A stretch of DNA of 64,000 nt from Pirellulaceae bacterium (GCA_028280445.1 JANQLU010000085.1:19787-83786); one strand, 5' to 3'. Positions 36,846 to 45,833 are shown, numbered from the stretch's first letter. Notes: a model not told the origin generated them from the letters alone. Program-made: numbers and translations.

Positions 36846-37157
36846 ATGTCCCGAATCGAACAATTGCAAGAAATGCTCGAGCAAGAACCGGATGATGCGT
36901 TCTTGCGCTATGCCTTGGCGATGGAATATGACAGCATGGGCGACAGTGAACAAAGTTTGTTAATTTATCGTGAATTGATGGAACAACAGCCAGCCCATGT
37001 TGATTCTTTTTTTCGCGTCGCTCAGATCCAAGTGCGTTTGGGTGAGACGAACGAGGCTCGAACGACGCTTCGAGAGGGCATCGAGTTAGCGCGGGAGCAA
37101 CAATTGCACCATACGGCTGCTGAAATGAGCGAGTTGTTACAAGCTATTCAAGATTGA
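36846..37157 (+). CDS. Small TPR protein
   Basis: About 103 residues forming two to three tetratricopeptide repeats: DDAFLRYALAMEYDSMGDSE, then AHVDSFFRVAQIQVRLGETN and a final helix pair ending MSELLQAIQD. No signal peptide, so probably a cytoplasmic scaffold or co-chaperone. The ATG at 36846 (MSRIEQLQEML) is preferred over the GTG at 36801. Transcribed divergently from gapA. Confidence 0.8.
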   Translation: MSRIEQLQEMLEQEPDDAFLRYALAMEYDSMGDSEQSLLIYRELMEQQPAHVDSFFRVAQIQVRLGETNEARTTLREGIELAREQQLHHTAAEMSELLQAIQD

Positions 37158-37175
37158 GTGTTGAACGTTTTTTTT

Positions 37176-37289
37176 GGTGGCACTGGCTATGCCAGTGCAT
37201 GAGCTTGGATTCGTCGACAGATTCAATCTACGATTACGATTGAAGCAGATTTACAACTCCCAAATCACTGGCGTAGCCAGTGGCACCCC
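37176..37289. repeat. Family D element, complete
   Basis: Begins GGTGGCACTGGCTATGCCAG and ends CACTGGCGTAGCCAGTGGCA then CCCC. Each end is a small palindrome, and the two ends are also inverted copies of each other around a centre of about 70 bases. It is preceded by a T-rich run. Confidence 0.8.
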
Positions 37290-37307
37290 AAAAAAACGGA
37301 CAATTAA

Positions 37308-37364
37308 GTAGGGCCGGTTCCTACCGGCCGTTTTGTTGGATTGGCCGGTGGGAACCGGCCCTAC
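37308..37364. repeat. Palindromic intergenic repeat, family B
   Basis: Near-perfect arms GTAGGGCCGGTTCCTACCGG and GGCCGGTGGGAACCGGCCCT. It lies 18 bases after a family D element, in the 340-base gap between the TPR gene and rpsP. Confidence 0.9.
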
Positions 37365-37434
37365 TTTGCTACGGAGCCTCGCTCACTAGGATTTTGCATC
37401 AAACAAAAATCACTTCGGGTGCCAACCAAGGCTC

Positions 37435-37462
37435 AACAAAAAAACCCGGCCGTGCCGGGTTT
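37435..37462 (-). terminator. Rho-independent terminator after rpsP
   Basis: On the minus strand, AAACCCGGC pairs perfectly with GCCGGGTTT around a 3-base loop and runs into a T tract of about seven. It is 36 bases past the rpsP stop. Confidence 0.88.
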
Positions 37463-37497
37463 GATGATTGAATTTTCAAATTGAACCGTGGAGCAAA

Positions 37498-37992
37498 TTA
37501 CTCTTCAGCTTTTTCTTCGGCTTCCGGTGTTGCTTCTGCGGCGGCCTCGGTTGCTGCTTCATCACCTGCTGCTTCAGGAGTTTCGGCGGGCGTTTCAGCA
37601 GACGCTTCGGCCTCGGCGGGTTTCGGATCTTCCTTGGGTTTACTGGCAGCGGCTTTCGCGGCAGCAGCTGTCGCATCGGCGATAGCGCTGGCTCGACGTC
37701 CGGCAATTTTTTCTAACGCTTTGGCTTGCGCGTCCAAATGAGAACCTTCAGAGCCGTATTTTTTGATCAGGACTGCAACTTTGGGAGTCGGCTGCGCTCC
37801 AACGCTCAACCAATAATCAATTCGCTCACCTTTCAAAATTGCACGTGCGTCTGTCTCACGCACCATCGGATCGTAAATACCGAGTTCTTCGATCACGCGA
37901 CCGTCACGTGGTGAACGCGAGTCCATTGCACAGACACGGAAAAACGGACGGTGTTTTCGTCCCATTTTTTTCAAACGAATTCTAACTGCCAC
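37498..37992 (-). CDS. rpsP: 30S ribosomal protein S16 with long acidic Ala-rich tail
   Basis: Small-subunit ribosomal protein. Residues 1-82 form a standard S16: VRIRLKKMGRKHRPFFRVCA, RDGRVIEELGIYDP and RIDYWLSVGAQPTPKVAVLI. The remaining roughly 80 residues are low-complexity Ala/Glu/Pro (KPKEDPKPAEAEASAETPAE and similar), so the protein is about twice the usual length. Start is GTG at 37992 with AGGAG 9 bases upstream. It follows ffh after 86 bases and is probably co-transcribed with it. Confidence 0.95.
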   Translation of the reverse strand: MAVRIRLKKMGRKHRPFFRVCAMDSRSPRDGRVIEELGIYDPMVRETDARAILKGERIDYWLSVGAQPTPKVAVLIKKYGSEGSHLDAQAKALEKIAGRRASAIADATAAAAKAAASKPKEDPKPAEAEASAETPAETPEAAGDEAATEAAAEATPEAEEKAEE

Positions 37993-38078
37993 TTAAAACT
38001 GCTCCTGAAATTCAATCAAATGTTTTGTTGTGTATTGTTTGGGTCGGAATTTGGCGAAATTCAAAGCCCAATATCGTA

Positions 38079-39554
38079 TCATCTTTTTCGCTTTTTTTCA
38101 CGTCGTTTTTGCTTTAAAAGCTTATCTCTTTCCCGTTTTGCCTTTTTGCGGTCGGCAGCCGACATCCGGCGTCCGGTCGACTGCTTGGTTTTGGGCCCAC
38201 GACTGGCCGGATCGAGCATTTGTTGCTGTAATTCCTGCACCATTTGCATCCGTTCATTGGGGCTTTTACCCGCAGTAGATGTCAAAATCGGTTTCATCGT
38301 CTCAAATTGCTTGATTAACTCGTTGACCTGCTGGGGTTGAGAACCGGACCCCTGGGCAATTCTCTGCCGCCGACTAATGTCGATTATTTTTGGCGTTTTT
38401 CGCTCGGCTGGCGTCATGGAGTCGATGATCGCACACATTTTTCGGATGTCTTTGGCAGCATCGACATTGTTGAGCATGTCACGAACTTCACCCATGCCGG
38501 GCAACAACGACATCATTTTTGTCATCAAACCTGGCTGAGCCATTTTCATCATGTGATGACGAAAATCATCGAGGGTAAACTGCCCTTTTTCCAGCTGGGC
38601 TTGGAGTGCCGCCTGCTCTTTTTCGTCAACCAGCGCCTTGGCTTCTTCGGCCAATTGAACAATATCGCCCATGCCCAAAATTCGGCTGGCCATACCATCG
38701 GGCCGGAAATACTCCAAAGCTTCCATTTGTTCACCGGTACCGATAAACCGGATCGGAACACCGGTGACGTGACGCACCGATAACAACGCTCCACCTCGGG
38801 CGTCGCCATCGAGTTTCGTCATCACGACGCCATTGAGTTCGAGTGCCTCATGGAACGCTTTGGCGCTATTGACCGCGTCTTGCCCCGTCATACCATCGAC
38901 CACGAGGAATACTTGATCAGGATTGACCTGAGTATCGATGCGCTGGAGTTGTTTCATCAACTCTTCGTCGATCGCCAATCGCCCGGCCGTGTCGAGAATC
39001 ACGACATCAAATTCGTTCTCTTTGGCGTATTCGACCGCTTCGCGGCAAACTTTGACGGGGTCCTGTTCACCTTTTTGGCTATAGACGGGAACATTCAATT
39101 GTTCGCCGAGCACGTGCAATTGGTCGATCGCCGCCGGACGTTGCAAGTCAGCGGCCACCAACAGCGCTTTGATTTTGTTCCGCCCCAACAACATCGCCAA
39201 TTTGCCGCAGGTCGTCGTTTTACCAGAACCCTGCAAACCGCACATCATAAAGACGTTGACGCCTGTTTTGAGATTCAGCGATTCGTCGGGCGAGCCTAGC
39301 AGGTTGATCAATTCCTGGTTGACAATGCCAACCACCTGCTCGGACGGTTTCAGCGACAACAAAACTTTTTCGCCAAGTGCCTGCTCGGTCACCCGCGCCA
39401 TAAAGTCCTTGACAACGCTGTAGCTGACATCGGCTTCGAGCAGCGATTGCTCGACGAGCTTGAGTCCATCGCGCATGTTGGACTCGGTCATCTTGCCTTG
39501 ACCGCGAAGCGATTTAAAGGCTGACTTTAATCCATCTTGTAATGAGTCAAACAT
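38079..39554 (-). CDS. ffh: Signal recognition particle protein Ffh
   Basis: SRP54 GTPase that targets nascent membrane proteins together with SRP RNA and FtsY. About 491 residues. N domain (MFDSLQDGLKSAFKSLRGQG), G1 GLQGSGKTTTCGKLA, DTAGRLAID, TKLDGDARGGALLS and GTGEQMEAL are visible. The Met-rich M domain carries GMGEVRDMLNN, MMKMAQPG and ISRRQRIAQGSG. The C-terminus is strongly basic (KQKRREKKRKR). The ATG at 39554 is preferred over the longer frame to 39635. rpsP lies downstream on the same strand. Confidence 0.97.
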   Translation of the reverse strand: MFDSLQDGLKSAFKSLRGQGKMTESNMRDGLKLVEQSLLEADVSYSVVKDFMARVTEQALGEKVLLSLKPSEQVVGIVNQELINLLGSPDESLNLKTGVNVFMMCGLQGSGKTTTCGKLAMLLGRNKIKALLVAADLQRPAAIDQLHVLGEQLNVPVYSQKGEQDPVKVCREAVEYAKENEFDVVILDTAGRLAIDEELMKQLQRIDTQVNPDQVFLVVDGMTGQDAVNSAKAFHEALELNGVVMTKLDGDARGGALLSVRHVTGVPIRFIGTGEQMEALEYFRPDGMASRILGMGDIVQLAEEAKALVDEKEQAALQAQLEKGQFTLDDFRHHMMKMAQPGLMTKMMSLLPGMGEVRDMLNNVDAAKDIRKMCAIIDSMTPAERKTPKIIDISRRQRIAQGSGSQPQQVNELIKQFETMKPILTSTAGKSPNERMQMVQELQQQMLDPASRGPKTKQSTGRRMSAADRKKAKRERDKLLKQKRREKKRKR

Positions 39555-39829
39555 GCGATAATTCTGTCTTTTTAGGGGATATTGCCACGAAATATGGCAA
39601 TTCAGATCGACGCGGCGATAGGGAGGGTAAACCACCCCTCCAACGAGCAGACTATTGTATGGGAATCGGCCCCAAGTTGTAAATGCTTAACGCCCATCAC
39701 CACATGTTCTGCCGCAGATCGATTCGATGGAGATGTGCAGATTGGTAAGTGTCTTGTTGCCCTTGTAGGCACCATTGAGGTCTTCGGTTGCTCGCTGATG
39801 AAGATTTTTTGTGTGGAAGATTGCGAATC

Positions 39830-39901
39830 TTACGAGCACGACGCGCCAGCAAGTGGTTTTGCACGGTCAAACCACTCGCTGGCGCGTCGCGCTTGTATCA
39901 G
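39830..39901. repeat. Family I inverted repeat
   Basis: Left arm TACGAGCACGACGCGCCAGC then AAGTGGTTTTGCAC; right arm AACCACTCGCTGGCGCGTCG then CGCTTGTATC. The right half recurs at 25116-25155. It abuts a family B copy. Confidence 0.8.
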
Positions 39902-39905
39902 AAAA

Positions 39906-39964
39906 GTAGGGCCGGTTCCCACCGGCCAATCCAACAAAAAATGGCCGGTGGGAATCGGCCCTAC
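39906..39964. repeat. Palindromic intergenic repeat, family B
   Basis: Arms GTAGGGCCGGTTCCCACCGG and complement (one mismatch). With family I it fills much of the gap 39555-39990; no gene is seen there. Confidence 0.9.
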
Positions 39965-39990
39965 GCAATCGTGGTCGATGCATCGACCTG

Positions 39991-40503
39991 TTATGCAACT
40001 TGCTCAGGGTTGAACATCAATGGACGCCCAGCTGCTCGACGTGCGTCGGACACCTGGCCTCCATGAAAAGCGACGTGAACGGTCATCGCCGAAAAACAAC
40101 CGCCGATGGTGGCAAAGCTGGGACCGAAATCCTCTCCACCATGACTGGGTCGGTCCAAATCCGCTTCACCGATCGTATCCAAATAAGCCGTTACGTCGGC
40201 GCGAATTTCTTTGAACTTGGCCAACAGTTCGTCCATCGACGGAAGACTGCTCGCGTCGGTCGATGGCGTCGAACCAAACGCAAAGGCTTCGGCAAGTTCG
40301 GGGAAACGGTTTTCTTTGCCCTGAACAAAGCAGTCGAATAACATGCTTTCCGAATGTACCAAATGCCCCAATACCCACAGCGGATGATTACCTCCATTGG
40401 CCGTCGGCTGGGTTAACGGTGAGTCTTTCATGTCTTCGACCAGTGACATGGTCCAACCGGAACTGGATTCAAGTGAAAGTTTAATAAAGTCGATGGTGTT
40501 CAT
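39991..40503 (-). CDS. DinB family protein
   Basis: Four-helix DinB/YfiT-type protein of about 170 residues. The likely metal-binding histidines are in PLWVLGHLVHSESML and in SAMTVHVAFHGGQVSDARR, at the helix positions expected for this fold. Such proteins act as metal-dependent thiol-linked enzymes or are of unknown role. The ATG at 40503 has AAAGGA 7 bases upstream and is preferred over the TTG at 40524. It follows the SRPBCC gene at 40535, 31 bases away, on the same strand. Confidence 0.88.
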   Translation of the reverse strand: MNTIDFIKLSLESSSGWTMSLVEDMKDSPLTQPTANGGNHPLWVLGHLVHSESMLFDCFVQGKENRFPELAEAFAFGSTPSTDASSLPSMDELLAKFKEIRADVTAYLDTIGEADLDRPSHGGEDFGPSFATIGGCFSAMTVHVAFHGGQVSDARRAAGRPLMFNPEQVA

Positions 40504-40534
40504 GTTTATGTCCTTTAGAGTCAAATAATTAGGG

Positions 40535-40996
40535 TTAATCAGATTCGTGGTTGCTGGAATCTTCGAGCAATCCTTTGAGCTTTAACAAATCCTTTTTCAT
40601 CGCCCGCCGCATCATGATCGACATCAGGGGCGACATGATTTTTGAAAAACCGGACGGCTGTCCTCGGTTGCGAAGTGACATGTTTGTCGCGTTACCCGAG
40701 TCGAGTGATCGAAACTCATAGATCGTTTCCATCGGAAATGGACCGGAAGCAGTTTTCATGACCACCCGTCGATTGGGCTCCAATTCGACGAATTCATAAG
40801 TGTACTGCAACGTCTTGCCCATAAACTGTGCCACAAATTCAACCTGTGATCCGAGTTGCACGGGTCGCGACGTTTTCCAATTGACCGACTGAATATTGAC
40901 ATACCAGTGAGGCACGTTGTCTGGATCAGCGGCGAATTCAAAAACGCGCTCGACGGAACAGGCGATCTCAATTTCCGCAGTAACATCGACAGCCAT
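40535..40996 (-). CDS. SRPBCC family protein (polyketide cyclase/START-like)
   Basis: Helix-grip protein of 153 residues: VTAEIEIACSVERVFEFAAD at the N-terminus, HWYVNIQSVNW, YTYEFVELEPNRRVVMKT and a C-terminal helix with MMRRAMKKDLLKLKGLLED. The fold binds hydrophobic ligands; substrate unknown. It starts 8 bases after the VOC gene on the same strand, giving a minus-strand unit VOC-SRPBCC-DinB. Confidence 0.88.
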   Translation of the reverse strand: MAVDVTAEIEIACSVERVFEFAADPDNVPHWYVNIQSVNWKTSRPVQLGSQVEFVAQFMGKTLQYTYEFVELEPNRRVVMKTASGPFPMETIYEFRSLDSGNATNMSLRNRGQPSGFSKIMSPLMSIMMRRAMKKDLLKLKGLLEDSSNHESD

Positions 40997-41004
40997 GGCC
41001 GCAA

Positions 41005-41391
41005 CTAACCTTCCTCGGGTGATTCGTGCAGCGCAACGCGATTGCCTTCGGTGTCTTCGAAGTGTGCAATAAAACCGTATTGGCCAATGCTGGTTCGCGG
41101 TACTAACGTTTTTCCACCCGAACCGCTGATAGCGTCGAGCGCAACATCGATTTTGGGAACGTTGATGTAAACCACCGAACCGTCATGCGAAGGCGTATAC
41201 CCTTCGGCTTGAATCAAAGTTCCCGCGGCGCCTTGCTGTCCCATCTCCATTGGAAACCAAGCCATTTTGCTTCCATTCATTTCGTTTTCGGCCAGTTCCA
41301 CTTTGAATACCGATTCGTAAAAGGATTTCGCGCGAGCCATGTCGGCTACCGGAATCTCGAACCAATTGACTGGATTAGGATTGATTGGCAT
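41005..41391 (-). CDS. VOC (glyoxalase/bleomycin-resistance) family protein
   Basis: Protein of about 128 residues with two beta-alpha-beta-beta-beta modules. NPVNWFEIPVADMARAKSFY is the typical opening, then MAWFPME, VYINVPKIDVALDAI and the closing FIAHFEDTEGNRVALHE with the usual Glu ligand. Enzymatic role unknown. ATG 41391 (MPINPNPVNW) is preferred over the TTG further upstream. First gene of a three-gene minus-strand unit, divergent from the SRPBCC/ArsR pair. Confidence 0.9.
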   Translation of the reverse strand: MPINPNPVNWFEIPVADMARAKSFYESVFKVELAENEMNGSKMAWFPMEMGQQGAAGTLIQAEGYTPSHDGSVVYINVPKIDVALDAISGSGGKTLVPRTSIGQYGFIAHFEDTEGNRVALHESPEEG

Positions 41392-41598
41392 TTTCTTCAC
41401 CCATCTTTTTCTGAGAAAAAACAAAAAGTGACATTTCAGTCACGTTACAATATGGTAACATATCAGCTCAACCGACGGCGTCAACCGTTGTCGAATATTT
41501 TTTGGTTGCTGCGTTTGGCAGCGTCCGCGTGCGGATATGTTCCGTTGTGAATGTGACGATCAAACACTCGCATGGGGGACAAAAAAAGGAGAAATTGC

Positions 41599-42048
41599 GT
41601 GTTGGATATCAACGAAATGACACTCGATGTTTCGCAAAACATCCAGGTTGGTGCGGCTTTGGGAGATACTTGGGCGGCCCTGATCTGCCGGCTCAGCCAA
41701 GAAAACTCGAGTCCCGACAACAAACCGATGCCGATGGTATTAGAACAATGGCCCGGCGGTCGGTGGTTTCGGGATCTAGGTACCGGGCAAGGTCATTTGT
41801 GGGGTTTTGTTCAAGTAATCAAACCTCCGACTTTGATCGAGGTCAATGGTCCGATGTTTATGTCGTACCCTGCTTCCGGGCATCTTCAAGTCCGATTGAC
41901 GCAAGTTGCTGGAGGAACTGAAATTACGCTTCGTCATCGGGTGCTCGGGATGATCGAAGACGTGCACCGCGAAAACACCGATCGAGGTTGGGCTCATTAT
42001 CTCAATCAAGTCAAACAGCTGGCCGAAAGTGGAACGAATGTCGAATGA
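41599..42048 (+). CDS. SRPBCC (AHSA1-like) family protein
   Basis: About 149 residues with the Aha1/SRPBCC helix-grip fold: SQNIQVGAALGDTWAALICR, PMVLEQWPGGRWFRDLGTGQ and a C-terminal helix ENTDRGWAHYLNQVKQLAES. The GTG at 41599 is chosen because GGAG lies 7 bases upstream; the frame also extends to ATG 41572. It overlaps the ArsR-type regulator gene by 11 bases. AHSA1-like proteins with an ArsR partner are a common pair whose physiological role is mostly unknown. Confidence 0.87.
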   Translation: MLDINEMTLDVSQNIQVGAALGDTWAALICRLSQENSSPDNKPMPMVLEQWPGGRWFRDLGTGQGHLWGFVQVIKPPTLIEVNGPMFMSYPASGHLQVRLTQVAGGTEITLRHRVLGMIEDVHRENTDRGWAHYLNQVKQLAESGTNVE

Positions 42049-42388
42049 TCTGGATCCCGTTTGGAAAGCGCTCTCGGATCCCACGCGGCGTGCGATTTTG
42101 GATTTGTTGCGCGATGGCCCCAAGCAGACGACCGAGATTGTTGAAAAATTTCCGGAACTGTCTCGTTTCGGCGTGATGAAACATCTCGATGTTTTACGAG
42201 AATCCAATCTCGTGCGCACACGCACCGAGGGTCGTCGCAAAATCAACTCGCTGAACGCCGCTCCATTGCGTCAAATCATCGAGCGTTGGATTGGTAAATA
42301 CGAAGCGTTCTGGTCTAACAGTTTGCTGCGTGTGAAAGAAGAAGCTGAGGATCTTGCGGCAAAAAAGCGTAAACGAAAAAGCGGCTGA
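42038..42388 (+). CDS. ArsR family transcriptional regulator
   Basis: Winged-helix repressor of about 116 residues: WKALSDPTRRAILDLLRDGP, then the recognition helix region FPELSRFGVMKHLDVLRESN and LVRTRTEGRRKINSLNA. No Cys-based metal motif (CxC) is present, so metal sensing is unlikely; it belongs to the group linked to SRPBCC genes. The ATG at 42038 lies inside the end of the upstream gene, so the two are translationally coupled. The C-terminus is Lys/Arg-rich. Confidence 0.9.
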   Translation: MSNDLDPVWKALSDPTRRAILDLLRDGPKQTTEIVEKFPELSRFGVMKHLDVLRESNLVRTRTEGRRKINSLNAAPLRQIIERWIGKYEAFWSNSLLRVKEEAEDLAAKKRKRKSG

Positions 42389-42416
42389 TGGCTTGATCAT
42401 CATGCCCATTTTTTTG

Positions 42417-42487
42417 GACAGGATTTACAAGATGAACGGGATGTTTTTATGCCGTGATCTTATCCAGTTCATCCTGTAAATCCTGTC
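42417..42487. repeat. Family G inverted repeat (ACAGGATTTACA type)
   Basis: Arms GACAGGATTTACAAGATGAA and TTCATCCTGTAAATCCTGTC around about 25 bases. Very similar sequences are widespread intergenic repeats in several bacterial phyla. Located between the convergent arsR-type gene and the kinase gene. Confidence 0.8.
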
Positions 42488-42529
42488 TCAATAACGAGCA
42501 ACCTCCTGAATCGCCTCAGCTTATGTCGA

Positions 42530-44974
42530 CTAAGGAACTTTGTTTCCGGCTTGATCAATTGTCAATTGAAATTCGTCCAGTTTTCTATTGCACTCCTTCC
42601 AAAACTTGCGATTTCCGTGATCCGTTTGCAGCCGTTCGGCAACTGTCTTTCGCATAGCACCGATAGTTTTAGCAGCACCTTTCAGACGCATATTCTGCAG
42701 ATCTGAATTGATAGTAAACAACAAACATTTCACTCGAAGTATCGTAAGTTTGTGCTTTTTGATTTCATCAAGCGATTCAAGGATGCGATCCGCCATCAGT
42801 TTTGCAGAATCGATTCGGCCAATTTTCAGCGCGCATTCACCACATAAAAACAATGCGAAAAATCGGTGGCTGCTTTGGCCATACGTTTCGACTGCCTGTT
42901 CGGCATAGTCGTATGCATGTCGGTAATCTCCGAGATTACAAAAGGCTTCGGCAAAATTGGACTCAATCTCGCCGCGAGTGGCAGGCAAACCTTCGGTGGC
43001 TTCGAGGTAGTTTGATTCAGATTTTTTAAAGTAAAAAAGTGCTTTGTCTTTGAGGCGCCTACGATCCTCGATACCGGTGGCTTCAGACGCTTGCCTGGCA
43101 TAGGCCATAAACAGCACGGAGTCACGCATTTCGGTGAACGCTGGGTAGTTGGCTAATTCATTTCCGCATGCTTCACCATAACGGATACACTCTTCGATGC
43201 GTCCAAGCCAGTAGAAGCATCGTGACAAATCGTATTTGTGGAGCGTGTCGGGTTCGAACCCTATGTCCTTGAGCTTTTTGAGCCCCCGATCGAGAAGCCG
43301 CGAACTGCGGTCGGGATCCCAATTGACCTCCTGCAGAGCGAATGAGAAACAAGTGTCGGCGGCTTTCCAACCAGGATAGCCGGATTTTGATTCGAGCGTG
43401 CGCAACAGAAAGTCACTGGTCTGACTATTTTTCTCGAATTCGCCCAATCTGAAAAAAACATCTATGATTTGCAGTTTGATGATAATGCCGATTTTGGAAT
43501 GGCTTTCACAGAGCAAAGATTCAAATTCCTTGTCCAGTTCGAGCAACCGTTTCAGCAGCAGTTGTTTATCTTCAAACTCGTTACCTTTGTCATCCTTCAA
43601 TTGCCGAATGCGGAGCAATTCGTTGTGGAGTACGAAATAGTGAGATGGTGGAAAATATTTATGAAACACGTTCCTGGTCTCGTCTAGCAACTCTTTCTTT
43701 TTATCAGGTAATCCGATGAACTCACCTTTGGCAATTCGGCCATAGGATCCAAATGCTCTGGATAACGTTTGTTTCTGTTCAGCATCAAATTCGTTAGTGA
43801 CTTGTCGGATGCAATCCAATTTCATTCGCTCTTCCGCGTTATGCGACTGCTGGAAAAACGGGTGAGAGGCAATCTCGACAACGGCTTGCTGTTCACCAAC
43901 AGCTTCGTTCCATTTGTTTTCGCACAAAAGACGACTCACCGTTGCTCGCGCCGAGTTAAGTGCATTGAACTTTTCGTAAAAGTCGTCTTGTTTTTTCTTG
44001 CTGTTGAATACGAACCCCATGATGGCAACGGTCAATGCAACAAGAGCAATTGTCGCAAACATCCAGACACGTTTCCCGCGCGATCCGATTAATCGATCGG
44101 TGGCGGCAAGCAACTCGTCTGTATTCGAATACCTTTCGGCAGGATCGTGAGCAAGACACTTGGCACACAGTCGACGAAGCCTTGGGGAAACATCCGGAAC
44201 GAATTCTTCAACGGGTTTGATGGCTCCAATGACTGCAAGCTCTCTGGATTTTTTGGAAGAGGTTGCTTCGAACGGCGCGCAACCTGACAGTAGAAAGTAA
44301 AGAACTGCTCCCAATCCAAAAATATCGGTTCGTTGATCCACCGGATATTGATCTGTCCGGTCGGCAACTTCTGGAGCCATGAACGCTGAGGTGCCCGACG
44401 AAAAGCTAAAATCGGTGTTTGACTGCACAACCAAACCAAAATCAATGAGCTTTAACGTACCATTCGACGTCAAAATGGCATTCGAAGGTTTGAGATCCAG
44501 ATGGAGCAATCCTTTTTCGTGTACCGAATGAATCGCCAGTATCAGTTGCCGGAAAAGTCGAAGTGCATTCGCTTCAACAACGCTCGTGCTTTCAACATGT
44601 TCCTCGAGGTTCACACCATCAATATGTTCCAGCACCAGTAAGTAGTCATCTTCGAGTTCCTCAACACTGAGGCATCGAACGACATGCGGGCTTTCAATAC
44701 TGGCCAGTGCTCGGCCTTCGTTGACAGTTCGGGTTTTTTCGCTGGTCTTCGAATTTCTGTGGTACAGCTTGAGAACGACTTTGCGATTTAGTTTGGGATC
44801 AAATGCAACGGCGACCGTTGCCTGGCCCTCACAAGCGAGAAGCGTTTCAATGACATATTTTCCGCCGATCATCGAGCCTTCGCTATCGTCGAGCGAAAAT
44901 TCGTTGTTGTTTTGCGAGGAAAGCGCCCGGAGCGCTTCTCGGATATCGCGATTGGTGGGAGGTTTGGAATCCAT
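42530..44974 (-). CDS. Transmembrane Ser/Thr protein kinase with TPR-like sensor
   Basis: Protein of 814 residues. The kinase domain spans about 40-300: Lys in KVVLKLYH, catalytic loop HLDLKPSNAIL (Leu replaces the usual Arg before Asp), LIDFGLV, SAFMAPEVAD and DIFGLGAVLYFLLSG. The glycine loop is degenerate (LLACEGQATVAVAF). A helix VWMFATIALVALTVAIMGFV at about 307-327 crosses the membrane, followed by about 490 residues of helical repeat resembling TPR. It follows the ECF sigma gene by 16 bases, a typical planctomycete sigma-kinase pairing. Confidence 0.9.
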   Translation of the reverse strand: MDSKPPTNRDIREALRALSSQNNNEFSLDDSEGSMIGGKYVIETLLACEGQATVAVAFDPKLNRKVVLKLYHRNSKTSEKTRTVNEGRALASIESPHVVRCLSVEELEDDYLLVLEHIDGVNLEEHVESTSVVEANALRLFRQLILAIHSVHEKGLLHLDLKPSNAILTSNGTLKLIDFGLVVQSNTDFSFSSGTSAFMAPEVADRTDQYPVDQRTDIFGLGAVLYFLLSGCAPFEATSSKKSRELAVIGAIKPVEEFVPDVSPRLRRLCAKCLAHDPAERYSNTDELLAATDRLIGSRGKRVWMFATIALVALTVAIMGFVFNSKKKQDDFYEKFNALNSARATVSRLLCENKWNEAVGEQQAVVEIASHPFFQQSHNAEERMKLDCIRQVTNEFDAEQKQTLSRAFGSYGRIAKGEFIGLPDKKKELLDETRNVFHKYFPPSHYFVLHNELLRIRQLKDDKGNEFEDKQLLLKRLLELDKEFESLLCESHSKIGIIIKLQIIDVFFRLGEFEKNSQTSDFLLRTLESKSGYPGWKAADTCFSFALQEVNWDPDRSSRLLDRGLKKLKDIGFEPDTLHKYDLSRCFYWLGRIEECIRYGEACGNELANYPAFTEMRDSVLFMAYARQASEATGIEDRRRLKDKALFYFKKSESNYLEATEGLPATRGEIESNFAEAFCNLGDYRHAYDYAEQAVETYGQSSHRFFALFLCGECALKIGRIDSAKLMADRILESLDEIKKHKLTILRVKCLLFTINSDLQNMRLKGAAKTIGAMRKTVAERLQTDHGNRKFWKECNRKLDEFQLTIDQAGNKVP

Positions 44975-44990
44975 GCGGTTACTTCTCCAG

Positions 44991-45557
44991 CTATTGCGTT
45001 GGAGGAATATCCTGTTGATTCGCCCTTCTTCGCACGACGATCGACCGTCTCAATTCAGCAATCGCCTGCAAGTGCTTTCTTTGAACAGACCTTGGACTGA
45101 GTTCAAGGTCCTCTGCAATGGCATTTAGGGACATGCCTTTGTTGTAATGGCCGTCGATGATCAATCGGGAAACTGAATCCAGACTGGAGATAGCAATGAT
45201 GAGTTCTGTTGAAAGTTCGCGGAAAGCAGCGATATCGATGGGAGTCTGACCGCTGGAATGCAGCTGGTTGTCAAATTCTGATTCTACATCGACACTGCGC
45301 TTCGCAGCGGAATTGTATCGCCGGAGCTTTGATGCAACGTTTTTTCCAACCTTTGACAACCAGGCTAGCGAGCTCGTCGCGGGTTCGTCAGACGTACGAT
45401 TATGTTTGTCAACTCTATTGTATTCGATCAGTTGAACAGCCAGCTCTTGAGAAATATCCGACGTACCGAATCGAGATTGGAAACCAACATTCTGACGACG
45501 TAATTTCGGACGAACTGCTTCGACTAGCTCAACAATTTCATTGTTGTTTTCTGTCAT
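44991..45557 (-). CDS. ECF-type RNA polymerase sigma factor
   Basis: About 188 residues. Region 2 is represented by VELVEAVRPKLRRQN and the DISQELAVQLIEY block (the usual D-x2-Q-E motif as SDISQEL), then SLAWLSKVGKNVASKLRR. Region 4 is ELIIAISSLDSVSRLIIDGH, MSLNAIAEDLELSPRSVQRK and HLQAIAELRRS. The ATG at 45557 puts the protein start at the conserved domain; an alternative ATG at 45599 adds 14 residues. Co-transcribed with the kinase, which may control it. Divergent from the 45834 gene, a likely target. Confidence 0.88.
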   Translation of the reverse strand: MTENNNEIVELVEAVRPKLRRQNVGFQSRFGTSDISQELAVQLIEYNRVDKHNRTSDEPATSSLAWLSKVGKNVASKLRRYNSAAKRSVDVESEFDNQLHSSGQTPIDIAAFRELSTELIIAISSLDSVSRLIIDGHYNKGMSLNAIAEDLELSPRSVQRKHLQAIAELRRSIVVRRRANQQDIPPTQ

Positions 45558-45833
45558 AGCAAAATTTTGTTCCTTTGAAATAACTCCGCCAATCTCCATC
45601 CTAGCTCGAAAGCAGCAAGTGTCAAAGGTAAACGCTACCACTGCACAGGCGCTGTAGGTCAAAAAAAGACATTCTCTTTTTGAATTTTTTTTGTCGCGTC
45701 GCAGTGCCAAATGGTTTTAACCAGATGAGCCTTTTACATAACAGTAATGAAACGAGGTCAATGGGCACCAATGCGCAGATTTCAATGTCGCAGCGCTGTT
45801 GTGTTTTTGTAATGACTTTCAGGAACAAGCGAT

